A stretch of 5,135 bases of DNA. Origin: Sphaerochaeta sp. (lineage in GTDB: Bacteria > Spirochaetota > Spirochaetia > Sphaerochaetales > Sphaerochaetaceae). Below, in pieces: positions 1 through 5,135 of the stretch. Below the pieces are notes generated by a model, which did no database searches, was not told where the DNA came from, and was given only the letters and a program-made list of their open reading frames with translations. The position numbers and the translations under genes are program-made. Numbering within the stretch: the stretch's first letter is position 1; each line of letters opens with the position of its first letter. The stretch spans positions 1-5,135 of the forward strand of contig DMAO01000087.1 in NCBI GenBank assembly GCA_003446545.1. Direction: 5' to 3'.

Positions 1-219
1 ATCTATGACCTCTTGATCAACGAATCTGCACGAATGGAAGCCGGCGAAGATCGCATGGGCGTCCTAAGAACTGCAGAAGACATCATGATCAACCAGGATC
101 AGGGTATCATGCCTCTCTACTACTATGTAACCATGAACATGGTGAACACAGACAAGTGGGGTGGCTGGTATAACAACACCAGGGATTATCATCCGACCAA
201 GGATATCTACCTCAAGTAG
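1..219 (+). CDS. Peptide/oligopeptide ABC transporter substrate-binding protein, C-terminal fragment (OppA-like)
   Basis: This is the 3' end of a gene that begins before the window; 72 codons and a TAG stop remain, read from base 1. The visible sequence (ARMEAGEDRMGVLRTAEDIM, then a stretch ending IMPLYYYVTMNMV, then KGWY-like GGWYNN and HPTKDIYL) matches the usual tail of the family-5 extracellular solute-binding proteins (OppA/DppA). In these, a helix of the type 'R..ll..AE.il..d..iiPlyyy' is followed by a Trp-Tyr segment and a 'hp.k.iyl' end. Such proteins are lipid-anchored or periplasmic receptors that deliver peptides to an ABC permease. The signal peptide and ligand-binding core lie outside the window, so substrate and full length cannot be judged. 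It is the last gene of its unit, because a strong terminator follows 23 bases after the stop. The family call is fairly sure; the substrate is unknown. Confidence 0.8.
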   Translation: MYDLLINESARMEAGEDRMGVLRTAEDIMINQDQGIMPLYYYVTMNMVNTDKWGGWYNNTRDYHPTKDIYLK

Positions 220-242
220 GAGATTTACTCATCAGTTTATTT

Positions 243-272
243 GGTCCCCGAGATTTCTCGGGGACCTTTTTT
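243..272 (+). terminator. Rho-independent terminator after the binding-protein gene
   Basis: GGTCCCCGAGA (243-253) and TCTCGGGGACC (256-266) are perfect reverse complements. In practice they form a 9-10 bp GC-rich stem with a 4-6 nt loop, followed directly by TTTTTT (267-272). The opposite strand has no T-run after the stem, so it should act on plus-strand transcription only, separating the transporter gene from the downstream PLP-enzyme operon. Confidence 0.93.
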
Positions 273-273
273 G

Positions 274-302
274 TAGACTGAACTCCTTAACTTGGCTATA
301 GT
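274..302 (+). promoter_or_regulatory. Candidate sigma-70-type promoter for the three-gene operon
   Basis: TAGACT (274-279) matches the -35 consensus TTGACA at 4 of 6 positions and TATAGT (297-302) matches the -10 consensus TATAAT at 5 of 6, with an ideal 17-bp spacer. Transcription would start near 308-310, leaving a leader of about 20 nt before the ATG at 330. It sits immediately after the upstream terminator, where a new promoter is expected. I see no operator-like inverted repeat or riboswitch in this short leader. This is a motif match by eye only. Confidence 0.45.
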
Positions 303-329
303 TTACGGGAGACAAAACAGGAGAAAGCT

Positions 330-1355
330 ATGAAACGATACGACCTAAGAAGCGATACCATTACAAAACCCACTGAAGGGATGAGAAAAGCCATGTACCA
401 AGCCGAGGTCGGTGATGATGTATACAGGGAAGACCCGACCACCACAAGACTTGAAGAAAGGGCAGCGCAACTCAGTGGCAAGGAGAAGGCTCTATTCATA
501 TCCTCAGGTTCTATGGGCAATCTCATATCCCTCTACCTCAATGGAGGAAGGTCCAACGAGGTTTTGACCTCGATGAACAGCCATATCCTCCATCATGAGA
601 TAGGATCCGTAGCATCCATTGCTGGAGTACTACCCATCGCCATAGAAGCTCCCAGAGGCGTTTTATCAGCAGCACATCTGCAGGGCAAGGTAAAGAGTGG
701 TGAGTATGACATGGCAACAACTACCCTTATTGAGGTCGAGAATACCATCGGAGGCTACTGTTATCCTCTGGAAAACCTAGAGGGGATTAGGGATTTCGCA
801 GACACACATAGCCTCAAAGTCCATATGGACGGGGCTAGGATATTCAATGCCCAGCAGGCTATGGGCATTCCTGTGAAGACCTACGCAAAGTATGCAGACA
901 CCCTCACCTTCTGTCTTTCAAAGGGTCTGGGCTGTCCTGTAGGAAGCCTGCTCTGTGGTGATGAGGCCTTCATCAACAAGGCACTGACTGTCAGGAAAAT
1001 ACTGGGTGGAGGGATGAGACAGACAGGTATCCTAGCCGCTGCAGGCCTGTATGCCCTGGAGCACCATGTCGAACGCCTCAACGACGACCATCGGAGGGCA
1101 AAGGCCATTGCAAAAGCCTTGGAACAGAGCGATTGGGCCCAAGTCGATATGGAAGGGATCCAGACCAATATAATCTTCTTTACGGTCCCTGGCTTCAATA
1201 CCGGTGAGGTCATCAAGGCTCTCTCAGAGGTGGGTATCCTCGCCAACCATGAAGGTCCTACAGTACGACTGGTAACCAATTTGGATATCAGTGAAGAGGA
1301 CACAGCTGAGATTTGTTCCCTCTTGAAAGCTTTCAAACCCAGGAAACACTCATGA
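330..1355 (+). CDS. ltaE: Low-specificity threonine aldolase family PLP enzyme
   Basis: 341 residues, close to E. coli LtaE (333). The family splits L-threonine/L-allo-threonine into glycine and acetaldehyde in the cytoplasm using PLP. Family landmarks are clear: DLRSDTITKPT (5-15), GDDVYREDPT (28-37), the phosphate-binding loop SSGSMGN (58-64), MDGARIFNA (166-174; Asp167 should pair with the PLP ring nitrogen), CLSKGLGCPVGS (195-206) with Lys198 as the Schiff-base lysine, GGGMRQTGILAAAGLYAL (226-243), and Arg313 in TVRLVTNLD for the substrate carboxylate. His85 matches the PLP-stacking His83 of E. coli. Odd features: the residue aligning with E. coli His126 is Asp127, the one aligning with Phe87 is His89, and the usual ENTHNG reads ENTIGG (137-142). 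The substrate could therefore differ (another beta-hydroxy-amino acid). The start is fixed by AGGAG at 319-323, 6 nt before the ATG. First gene of an operon; its stop overlaps the next start (ATGA). Confidence 0.9.
   Translation: MKRYDLRSDTITKPTEGMRKAMYQAEVGDDVYREDPTTTRLEERAAQLSGKEKALFISSGSMGNLISLYLNGGRSNEVLTSMNSHILHHEIGSVASIAGVLPIAIEAPRGVLSAAHLQGKVKSGEYDMATTTLIEVENTIGGYCYPLENLEGIRDFADTHSLKVHMDGARIFNAQQAMGIPVKTYAKYADTLTFCLSKGLGCPVGSLLCGDEAFINKALTVRKILGGGMRQTGILAAAGLYALEHHVERLNDDHRRAKAIAKALEQSDWAQVDMEGIQTNIIFFTVPGFNTGEVIKALSEVGILANHEGPTVRLVTNLDISEEDTAEICSLLKAFKPRKHS
1341..1346 (+). promoter_or_regulatory. Ribosome-binding site fixing the start of the EFR1 gene
   Basis: AGGAAA lies 5 nt before the ATG at 1352 and inside the last codons of the aldolase gene. 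It favours this ATG over the upstream in-frame TTG at 1313, which would add 13 residues (MFPLESFQTQETL) not expected before the flavodoxin beta-strand ITTIFCFSGTGNS. Confidence 0.7.
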
Positions 1356-2137
1356 TAACCACCATATTCTGCTTTTCAGGCACGGGCAACAGTTTCTATG
1401 CTGCCAATGCCATTGCGCAGTTGCTTGGGGAATGCACGGTTCGCATGATACCATCCCTGTTTGGAGGAGAGGAAATAGAGATGACCGAGCGTGTCGGCTT
1501 TCTCTTTCCCACCTACAAAGGTTTCCCGCCCAACCAGATGAAGGATTTCATTCAGGATATCTTTTCCAAACAGGACTTATCCCCCATCAAGTATCTTTTC
1601 ATGGTCAACACCCGATACAAGATCCAAGCCTACAGTATGGTGGCCATGGAAGTCTTACTACGAGAAGCCGGATGCGTATACAGCTATGCCAACCATATCA
1701 TAATGCCTGACGGCTATGTACCTTTGCTCCCTGTCCCTCCAGAGGAGAAGCAGGATACTCTCTATACCCAGGCCGACAAACGCATCCGTCTCATTGCAGA
1801 GGATATACAAAGTGAGACTATCAAGCTCGCAGGAAAGCGACCTTTCAGCCGCTTGGCTTTGAACCACCTCATGGGGTACATACACAGTACCACCAAGCTG
1901 TTTGCTAGGAAGTTTGCCGTATCCGATGCATGCACATCTTGTGACATCTGCTTTAGGATGTGCCCATCGGGGAACATTACCATGGTTGAAGGCAAGCCGG
2001 TTTTCGGCGATAATTGTGAAGGGTGTCTGGGCTGTTACCATCGCTGTCCCACCGATGCCATCGGCTTGACTACAAAAACACATGAGGGGCGCTATAGGAA
2101 CAAGCGTTCTCTCTACACAGTGGAGTACAGACACTAA
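1352..2137 (+). CDS. EFR1-family flavodoxin/ferredoxin fusion protein (two [4Fe-4S] clusters)
   Basis: 261 residues, soluble, no signal peptide. The N-terminal part (about 1-160) is flavodoxin-like: a first beta-strand ends in the FMN-phosphate loop FSGTGNS (8-14), and FLFPTYKGFPP (50-60) fits the second FMN-contact region. The C-terminal part (190-240) is a bacterial 2x[4Fe-4S] ferredoxin with two complete CxxCxxCxxxCP motifs, Cys194/197/200/204 and Cys222/225/228/232. The tail (KTHEGRYRNKRS) resembles the usual basic end of EFR1-type proteins. FMN plus two low-potential clusters implies intramolecular electron transfer in an anaerobe; the physiological partner of this family is not established as far as I know. 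It overlaps the aldolase stop by 4 bp and its own TAA overlaps the next ATG by 1 bp (TAATG), so coupled expression with two PLP enzymes is likely. All eight cysteines are present and nothing looks truncated. Confidence 0.88.
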   Translation: MITTIFCFSGTGNSFYAANAIAQLLGECTVRMIPSLFGGEEIEMTERVGFLFPTYKGFPPNQMKDFIQDIFSKQDLSPIKYLFMVNTRYKIQAYSMVAMEVLLREAGCVYSYANHIIMPDGYVPLLPVPPEEKQDTLYTQADKRIRLIAEDIQSETIKLAGKRPFSRLALNHLMGYIHSTTKLFARKFAVSDACTSCDICFRMCPSGNITMVEGKPVFGDNCEGCLGCYHRCPTDAIGLTTKTHEGRYRNKRSLYTVEYRH

Positions 2138-3390
2138 TGCATCAAGATTATTTTTCTCAAGAAGTGAATCGAAGAGGGACCCTATCGGTCAAATGGAATC
2201 CACAGGCTATCAAGAGCATCGCTGCAAACGAGAAGGCAGAGCCTTTCTGGGTTGCTGACATGGATTTCCTTGCCCCCCCTACGGTAGTGGAGACCGCTAT
2301 AGAGACAGCAAAAAGTGGTGTCTATGGCTACCCATATGTTGAGAATAAGGAACAGCTTTTCTGCTCTTGGGTAGAGAAGCGCCATTCCTGGATGATCAAT
2401 CGTAAAGATGTGGTCATCTGCCCGGGCATGCTCACCAGCATCGCCTTGCTTACCGAAATGCTCACGAAGGAGGGCGATGGGGTCATTGTCCCCCTTCCTG
2501 CCTACCAGCCCTTTGTAAGGATAGTACGTAACCTTGGGCGTACTCTCATCGGATGGCCCTTGGCCTATGAGGAGAAGAACCATCGATTCTCCCTCGACCT
2601 GGAAGCTTTTGAGGAGCTTTGCAAGCAAGCCAAGCTCCTGATTTTCTGTTCTCCCCACAACCCAACCGGAATGGTATTTTCAGAAAAGGAGCTCAAGAAA
2701 GTATCCCTCATTGCAAAGAGGAACGAAGTTGCCATCATAAGCGATGAAATCCACGCAGACCTCAGCTTCAAGACACACCATCCCCTGCTTCCCATTGCGA
2801 CGGAGGTGGGTTGCACCGCTGTTACCTGTATGGCACCTTCGAAGACCTTCAACATTGCAGGGGAACACTACTCTGTCTCCATCTTCAGTGATGACAAGCT
2901 CAGACTTGCCTTCAAGCGAAGACTGGAACAGCTCTTTCTGGATGGTAACTCATTCTTCTCAACAACAATTGCCCTAGCCGCCTACGAATCGGGAGAGCCT
3001 TGGCTGGAAGAGCTTTTGGTTTACTTGCAGGAAAACATCGCCTTCATGGAAACCTTCTTTGAGGAAAGGCTACCCTCTCTGGTCTTAATCAGACCAGAAG
3101 CCTCGTTCATTGCATTCATTGACTGCTCTGAGATCATAGCCTTGGTCGAAAAGGATGCGCTGGCATTCCCTGAGCTGTATGATGAAAAGAAAAGCCCCAG
3201 TGGGGGACTGCTCTCCCGTTTCTTCGGTCTGCGAGCAGATACCGCCCTCAATGATGGCTCGTGGTTCGGAGGGGATGCCTATAGGGGTTTTGTTAGGTTC
3301 AACTATGGGACTAGGAAAGAAAAGATAGCCACGGCTCTGGAGAGGATGGAGAAAGCTGTCAGGTTCCTGGAAGAGACCTACATCAGATAG
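2137..3390 (+). CDS. MalY/PatB-type PLP-dependent C-S lyase / aminotransferase
   Basis: 417 residues, fold-type I, cytoplasmic. The N-terminus NRRGTLSVKWN (11-21), WVADMDF (38-44), GVYGYP (61-66) and PLPAYQPF (119-126, with Tyr123 near PLP) are typical of MalY/PatB. So are SPHNPTG (172-178, Asn175), SDEIHADL (202-209, Asp203 with His replacing the Tyr of ordinary aminotransferases), APSKTFNIAG (233-242, Lys236 as Schiff-base lysine) and GFVRFNYGTR (384-393, Arg387 for the substrate carboxylate). Family members cleave cystathionine or cysteine to ammonia, pyruvate and a thiol, and some transaminate. Odd features: about 19 extra residues between IDC (328-330) and NDGSWFG (372-378) compared with E. 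coli MalY, including KKSPSGGLLSRFFG, and AGEHYS (241-246) after the PLP lysine where many relatives have AGLQ-like residues. The start matches family length; GGAG-like GGAG at 2122-2125 is a distant ribosome site, so coupling to the preceding stop probably matters. The exact substrate is unknown. Confidence 0.87.
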   Translation: MHQDYFSQEVNRRGTLSVKWNPQAIKSIAANEKAEPFWVADMDFLAPPTVVETAIETAKSGVYGYPYVENKEQLFCSWVEKRHSWMINRKDVVICPGMLTSIALLTEMLTKEGDGVIVPLPAYQPFVRIVRNLGRTLIGWPLAYEEKNHRFSLDLEAFEELCKQAKLLIFCSPHNPTGMVFSEKELKKVSLIAKRNEVAIISDEIHADLSFKTHHPLLPIATEVGCTAVTCMAPSKTFNIAGEHYSVSIFSDDKLRLAFKRRLEQLFLDGNSFFSTTIALAAYESGEPWLEELLVYLQENIAFMETFFEERLPSLVLIRPEASFIAFIDCSEIIALVEKDALAFPELYDEKKSPSGGLLSRFFGLRADTALNDGSWFGGDAYRGFVRFNYGTRKEKIATALERMEKAVRFLEETYIR

Positions 3391-4019
3391 GGCTCGAGGG
3401 CCCGGGCATACAGGCTGAACCCTTTCTTGTTCTGGTGGAGAAACCCATCGGAGAAGACCTCCTGTGTGTGATCAATGCAGGAGAGGCCATCGATAAAGGT
3501 AACCAGGGGGGAATAGCTTGGATACCTTTTCTATTGCCCCACTATTCTGAGAAAAACTGCCCATAGTCCGCTCTATTTGCCAGTCTGAACGCCAAAGGCC
3601 CTAAGGCCCACCTGATGGGTAAGGGGAAAGAAAAGTTCAACCTCCACAAGGGTCTTCTTAGCATTATCCCACGATGTGCTGATCTCTCCAGTTCGAACGG
3701 GAATTGACTCCACCAAGAAATCATCAACAAGATCGAAATAGTCTCACATTTCCATTTTTCATCCATAGAGCTTGGGAAAATCGAATGCAAGGCCTCCGTC
3801 CTTTCGCACCATGGACTGGTTGAACCGCTTGCACCTAAAAGATAAGGAACTTCACTTGATAAGGAACCTCAACGAGCATCCACTGGAGGTCCTGCTCATA
3901 AAGCGACACAGGCCACCAATACTCTTGCGTTGACTTTCCGTAAATCGCTGGAGGTGGTAGTACCCCTCCTTATCCTGGGACAAGGAGAGCGTGTTGTGGA
4001 TATACCGGCCCAGATCCAT
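3378..4019 (-). pseudogene. Decayed SGNH/GDSL-type esterase gene with five in-frame stops and a missing catalytic core
   Basis: Reading minus from the ATG at 4019-4017 to the TAG at 3380-3378 gives one frame of exactly 214 codons. It is broken by TGA at 3852-3854, 3759-3761 and 3744-3746, and TAG at 3573-3575 and 3531-3533. Pieces on both sides of the stops make protein sense in that frame: LQRFTESQ (codons 23-30) and SSGCSLRF (45-52) resemble the N-terminal beta-domain of SGNH-type carbohydrate esterases. FDLVDDFLVESIPVRTGE (95-112) and THQVGLRAFGV continue that domain. LVTFIDGL (172-179), DGFLHQNKKGF (191-201) and YARALEPYL resemble the C-terminal block holding the catalytic Asp-His pair. 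The middle of the hydrolase domain, including any GDS serine motif, is absent; the junction lies near 3530-3575. Asp191 and His195 are spaced DxxxH rather than the usual DxxH. The ATG follows the aldolase stop by 2 nt, so it was the next gene of that operon. Its 3' end overlaps the convergent lyase gene by 13 bp. The decay is certain from the stops; the family is inferred from remembered motifs. Confidence 0.7.
3841..3867. repeat. Short direct repeat (GATAAGGAAC twice, 17-bp period) inside the pseudogene
   Basis: GATAAGGAAC occurs at 3841-3850 and again at 3858-3867, separated by 7 bases. On the pseudogene strand this reads as a 17-nt unit followed by a 10-nt partial copy, and the first internal TGA (3852-3854) lies in the spacer. 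It could be a slippage duplication accompanying the decay, or chance. Confidence 0.5.
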
Positions 4020-4021
4020 AC

Positions 4022-4699
4022 CTAGAGATCCAATAGGGTCTTATCGCCGTACACCTGCTGCCAGCTTGCATGGAAGTCATCGACTGCCTTTGCTATCGAG
4101 GGCATATGCAACCCTGTTGATAACAAGGAGGGGGCAACAGTGCAACAGCTTGCCCCCTGGGCGTAGGCTGTGGTTATTTCACTGACATTCTTAAAGCTTG
4201 CTGCAAGCACCTGACAACAACCTGCATTGGCCCAAAGCAGACCACTGAGCTCCTTGATTACCTTTGGCGCATCGATATCTATGTTCAGCATCCTGTTGTA
4301 GTAGACTGCGATGTAGCGAGCTCCACTGAGCATTGCCAGGATTCCCTGGATGGTGGTATAGACCGCTGTTGCAGTCACACTTACCCCCCGTTCAGAGAGA
4401 AGACGGATTGCCTTAAGGCCCTCTTCCGTCACGGGAATCTTGATGAACGTCTCATCTCCCAGCTCGGAGAGGATCTTCTCAGCCTCTGAGATGATGGAAG
4501 GACATGCATCCGCAACCACTTGGACATGCAGGCTCCTCTGGTGGCCGATCAGGGTACGGATACTCTTCATATGGCCAAAAAAGTCCTGTGCCCTCTCCTC
4601 CTTGATGATGGAGGGGTTGGTAGTGACTCCGCTTATGGGATAGAGGGAGATGCCTCTCTGTATCTCTTCAAGATTCGCAGTATCAAGCATTAGTTCCAT
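4022..4699 (-). CDS. Fructose-6-phosphate aldolase / transaldolase-family protein (Fsa-like)
   Basis: 225 residues, the size of E. coli FsaA (220), class I aldolase TIM barrel, cytoplasmic. FsaA-type enzymes reversibly cleave fructose 6-phosphate to dihydroxyacetone and glyceraldehyde 3-phosphate, or join related aldehydes. Landmarks: MELMLDTAN (1-9, Asp6), SGVTTNPSII (23-32), VQVVADA (59-65), FIKIPVTEEGL (85-95) with Lys87 as the Schiff-base lysine, TATAVYTTIQG (109-119), AVYYNR (131-136) and LAASFKN (165-171). Gln60 and Tyr133 occupy the places where FsaA has Gln59 and Tyr131; true transaldolases usually carry Glu and Phe there, which favours aldolase activity. The segment NIDIDAP (139-145) replaces the DAQGGSG of FsaA. 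The ATG at 4699 is chosen because AAGGAA precedes it by 5 nt and homologues begin MELxLDT; the open frame upstream to 4837 runs through the regulator gene and is not plausible. Second gene of the minus-strand operon, 22 nt after the regulator. Confidence 0.88.
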   Translation of the reverse strand: MELMLDTANLEEIQRGISLYPISGVTTNPSIIKEERAQDFFGHMKSIRTLIGHQRSLHVQVVADACPSIISEAEKILSELGDETFIKIPVTEEGLKAIRLLSERGVSVTATAVYTTIQGILAMLSGARYIAVYYNRMLNIDIDAPKVIKELSGLLWANAGCCQVLAASFKNVSEITTAYAQGASCCTVAPSLLSTGLHMPSIAKAVDDFHASWQQVYGDKTLLDL

Positions 4700-4704
4700 A
4701 GTAG

Positions 4705-4710
4705 TTCCTT
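4705..4710 (-). promoter_or_regulatory. Ribosome-binding site for the aldolase gene
   Basis: On the minus strand AAGGAA (4710 to 4705) stands 5 nt before the ATG at 4699-4697, in the 22-nt gap after the regulator stop. It fixes the start of the aldolase. No terminator or promoter fits in this gap, so the regulator and aldolase are probably co-transcribed. Confidence 0.75.
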
Positions 4711-4721
4711 TTGTACAATCA

Positions 4722-5135
4722 TTACACAGATGTGTGTTTTGGGGAAGATTCATCCACAGTATTTTGCTTACGCCAAAGACTGGGGGTGGTTCCGTACTTG
4801 CGTTTGAACAGGGTATAAAACCGATGTACAGAACCAAAGCCGCACTCTCTGGCGATGTCAGCTATGGTGCTCCTGCTGTGAAGCAGGGCAAGGGTTGCCA
4901 AAAGAAGACGCTGGTCACATATCTCTTCCCAGAGGGTCTTTCCCCTAGTGCGTTTGAAACGCATCTCCAGGTTTCTCCTGCTGACCTTTGTACTGTCGAC
5001 CACATCAGACACACTGATGCCATGGCTCGCCTCATCCCTGATGGTCCTCAATGCTTTTGCAACCAACGGATCCTTTTCATCGATGAGGGCGGTACTTTCA
5101 CGCTCAGTTATCGCCCCTGAGGCGATACGTTGAAT
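4722..5135 (-). CDS. AraC-family (XylR-like) transcriptional regulator, C-terminal fragment
   Basis: The frame is open from the window edge (5135) to TAA at 4724-4722, giving the last 137 residues; the start and effector domain lie outside. The fragment begins with a linker (SGAITERESTALIDEKDPLV, residues 6-25) very like the region joining the periplasmic-binding-protein-like sensor to the DNA-binding domain in XylR-type AraC proteins ('RqSTDvlai.DplVa.AL'). Two helix-turn-helix units follow: GISVSDVVDSTKVSRRNLE (39-57) and STIADIARECGFGSVHRF (89-106). The AraC signature end FYTLFKRKYGTTPSLWRK (106-123) comes next. It should bind DNA near the operon promoter in response to a sugar; this links it to the aldolase and the dead esterase directly downstream. 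Class confidence is high. The XylR-like subgroup is inferred from the linker, and the ligand is unknown. Confidence 0.9.
   Translation of the reverse strand: MQRIASGAITERESTALIDEKDPLVAKALRTIRDEASHGISVSDVVDSTKVSRRNLEMRFKRTRGKTLWEEICDQRLLLATLALLHSRSTIADIARECGFGSVHRFYTLFKRKYGTTPSLWRKQNTVDESSPKHTSV

Noticed and set aside
881..1336. 151-codon open frame on the minus strand opposite the threonine aldolase gene
   Set aside because: It is antisense to highly conserved aldolase motifs and shows no protein family features.
1658..2134. 158-codon open frame on the minus strand opposite the EFR1 gene
   Set aside because: It is fully antisense to a gene with clear FMN and iron-sulfur motifs, its translation shows no recognisable domain, and it lacks a sensible context.
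2182..2658. 158-codon open frame on the minus strand opposite the MalY/PatB gene
   Set aside because: It lies entirely antisense to a well-supported enzyme and has low-complexity, family-less composition; a coding shadow.
3542..3790. 82-codon open frame on the minus strand in the inter-operon gap, as a small novel gene
   Set aside because: It is in the wrong frame relative to the esterase remnant; the adjacent frame carries the coherent beta-domain sequence, so this is a shadow of the pseudogene.
3531..3854. Stop-codon recoding (selenocysteine or read-through) to rescue the esterase frame
   Set aside because: Both TGA and TAG occur, five in total, the catalytic core is missing, and there is no selenocysteine-type hairpin I could see; simple decay explains it.
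4724..4735. ACACA-GA-TGTGT small hairpin at the end of the regulator gene as a terminator
   Set aside because: The stem is only 5 bp with a 2-nt loop and alternating bases, and no U-tract follows on the minus strand; too weak.
4700..4837. Longer N-terminus of the aldolase beginning at 4837
   Set aside because: The extra 46 residues overlap the regulator gene out of frame and resemble nothing in the family; the ATG at 4699 has a good ribosome site and matches FsaA's N-terminus.
5109..5127. Inverted repeat TATCGCC-5 nt-GGCGATA as an operator or terminator
   Set aside because: It is perfect over 7 bp but lies inside the regulator coding frame, has no T-run, and nothing suggests a promoter there; probably chance.

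Overview
The window looks like chromosomal DNA from a free-living or gut-type anaerobic bacterium of roughly balanced GC. The protein styles (OppA-type binding protein, EFR1-type flavodoxin/ferredoxin, MalY/PatB lyase, Fsa-type aldolase under an AraC/XylR-type regulator) remind me of Sphaerochaeta-like spirochaetes. That assignment is an impression from remembered homologues and was not computed. I see no rRNA, tRNA, CRISPR array, insertion sequence or phage gene.

Left, plus strand: the last 72 codons of a peptide/oligopeptide ABC-transporter binding protein (1-219) end before a strong intrinsic terminator (243-272). A candidate promoter (274-302) then starts a tightly packed three-gene unit: a threonine-aldolase-family PLP enzyme (330-1355), an EFR1-type flavodoxin plus two-[4Fe-4S] protein (1352-2137) and a MalY/PatB-type PLP C-S lyase/aminotransferase (2137-3390). 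Neighbouring genes overlap by 4 bp and then 1 bp, so the three are almost certainly co-transcribed and probably translationally coupled. The unit pairs two PLP enzymes of amino-acid breakdown with an electron carrier. What the carrier does with them is unknown.

Right, minus strand, convergent: the C-terminal half of an AraC-family (XylR-like) regulator (5135 down to 4722, running off the window), then a fructose-6-phosphate-aldolase/transaldolase-family protein (4699 to 4022), then a dead gene (4019 to 3378). The dead gene fills the apparent 630-base gap between the two operons. Read from an ATG 2 nt after the aldolase stop, one uninterrupted frame of 214 codons carries five internal stops and recognisable N- and C-terminal pieces of an SGNH/GDSL-type esterase. 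The catalytic middle appears to be deleted. Together these look like a small carbohydrate-use operon (sugar-sensing regulator, sugar-phosphate aldolase, carbohydrate esterase) whose last gene has decayed. The two operons meet tail to tail with a 13-bp overlap and no visible terminator between them.

The most interesting points are the decayed esterase hidden in the gap, the compact aldolase/EFR1/MalY operon, and substitutions in the threonine aldolase substrate pocket that make its true substrate doubtful. I did not find a convincing new defence or mobile system here.
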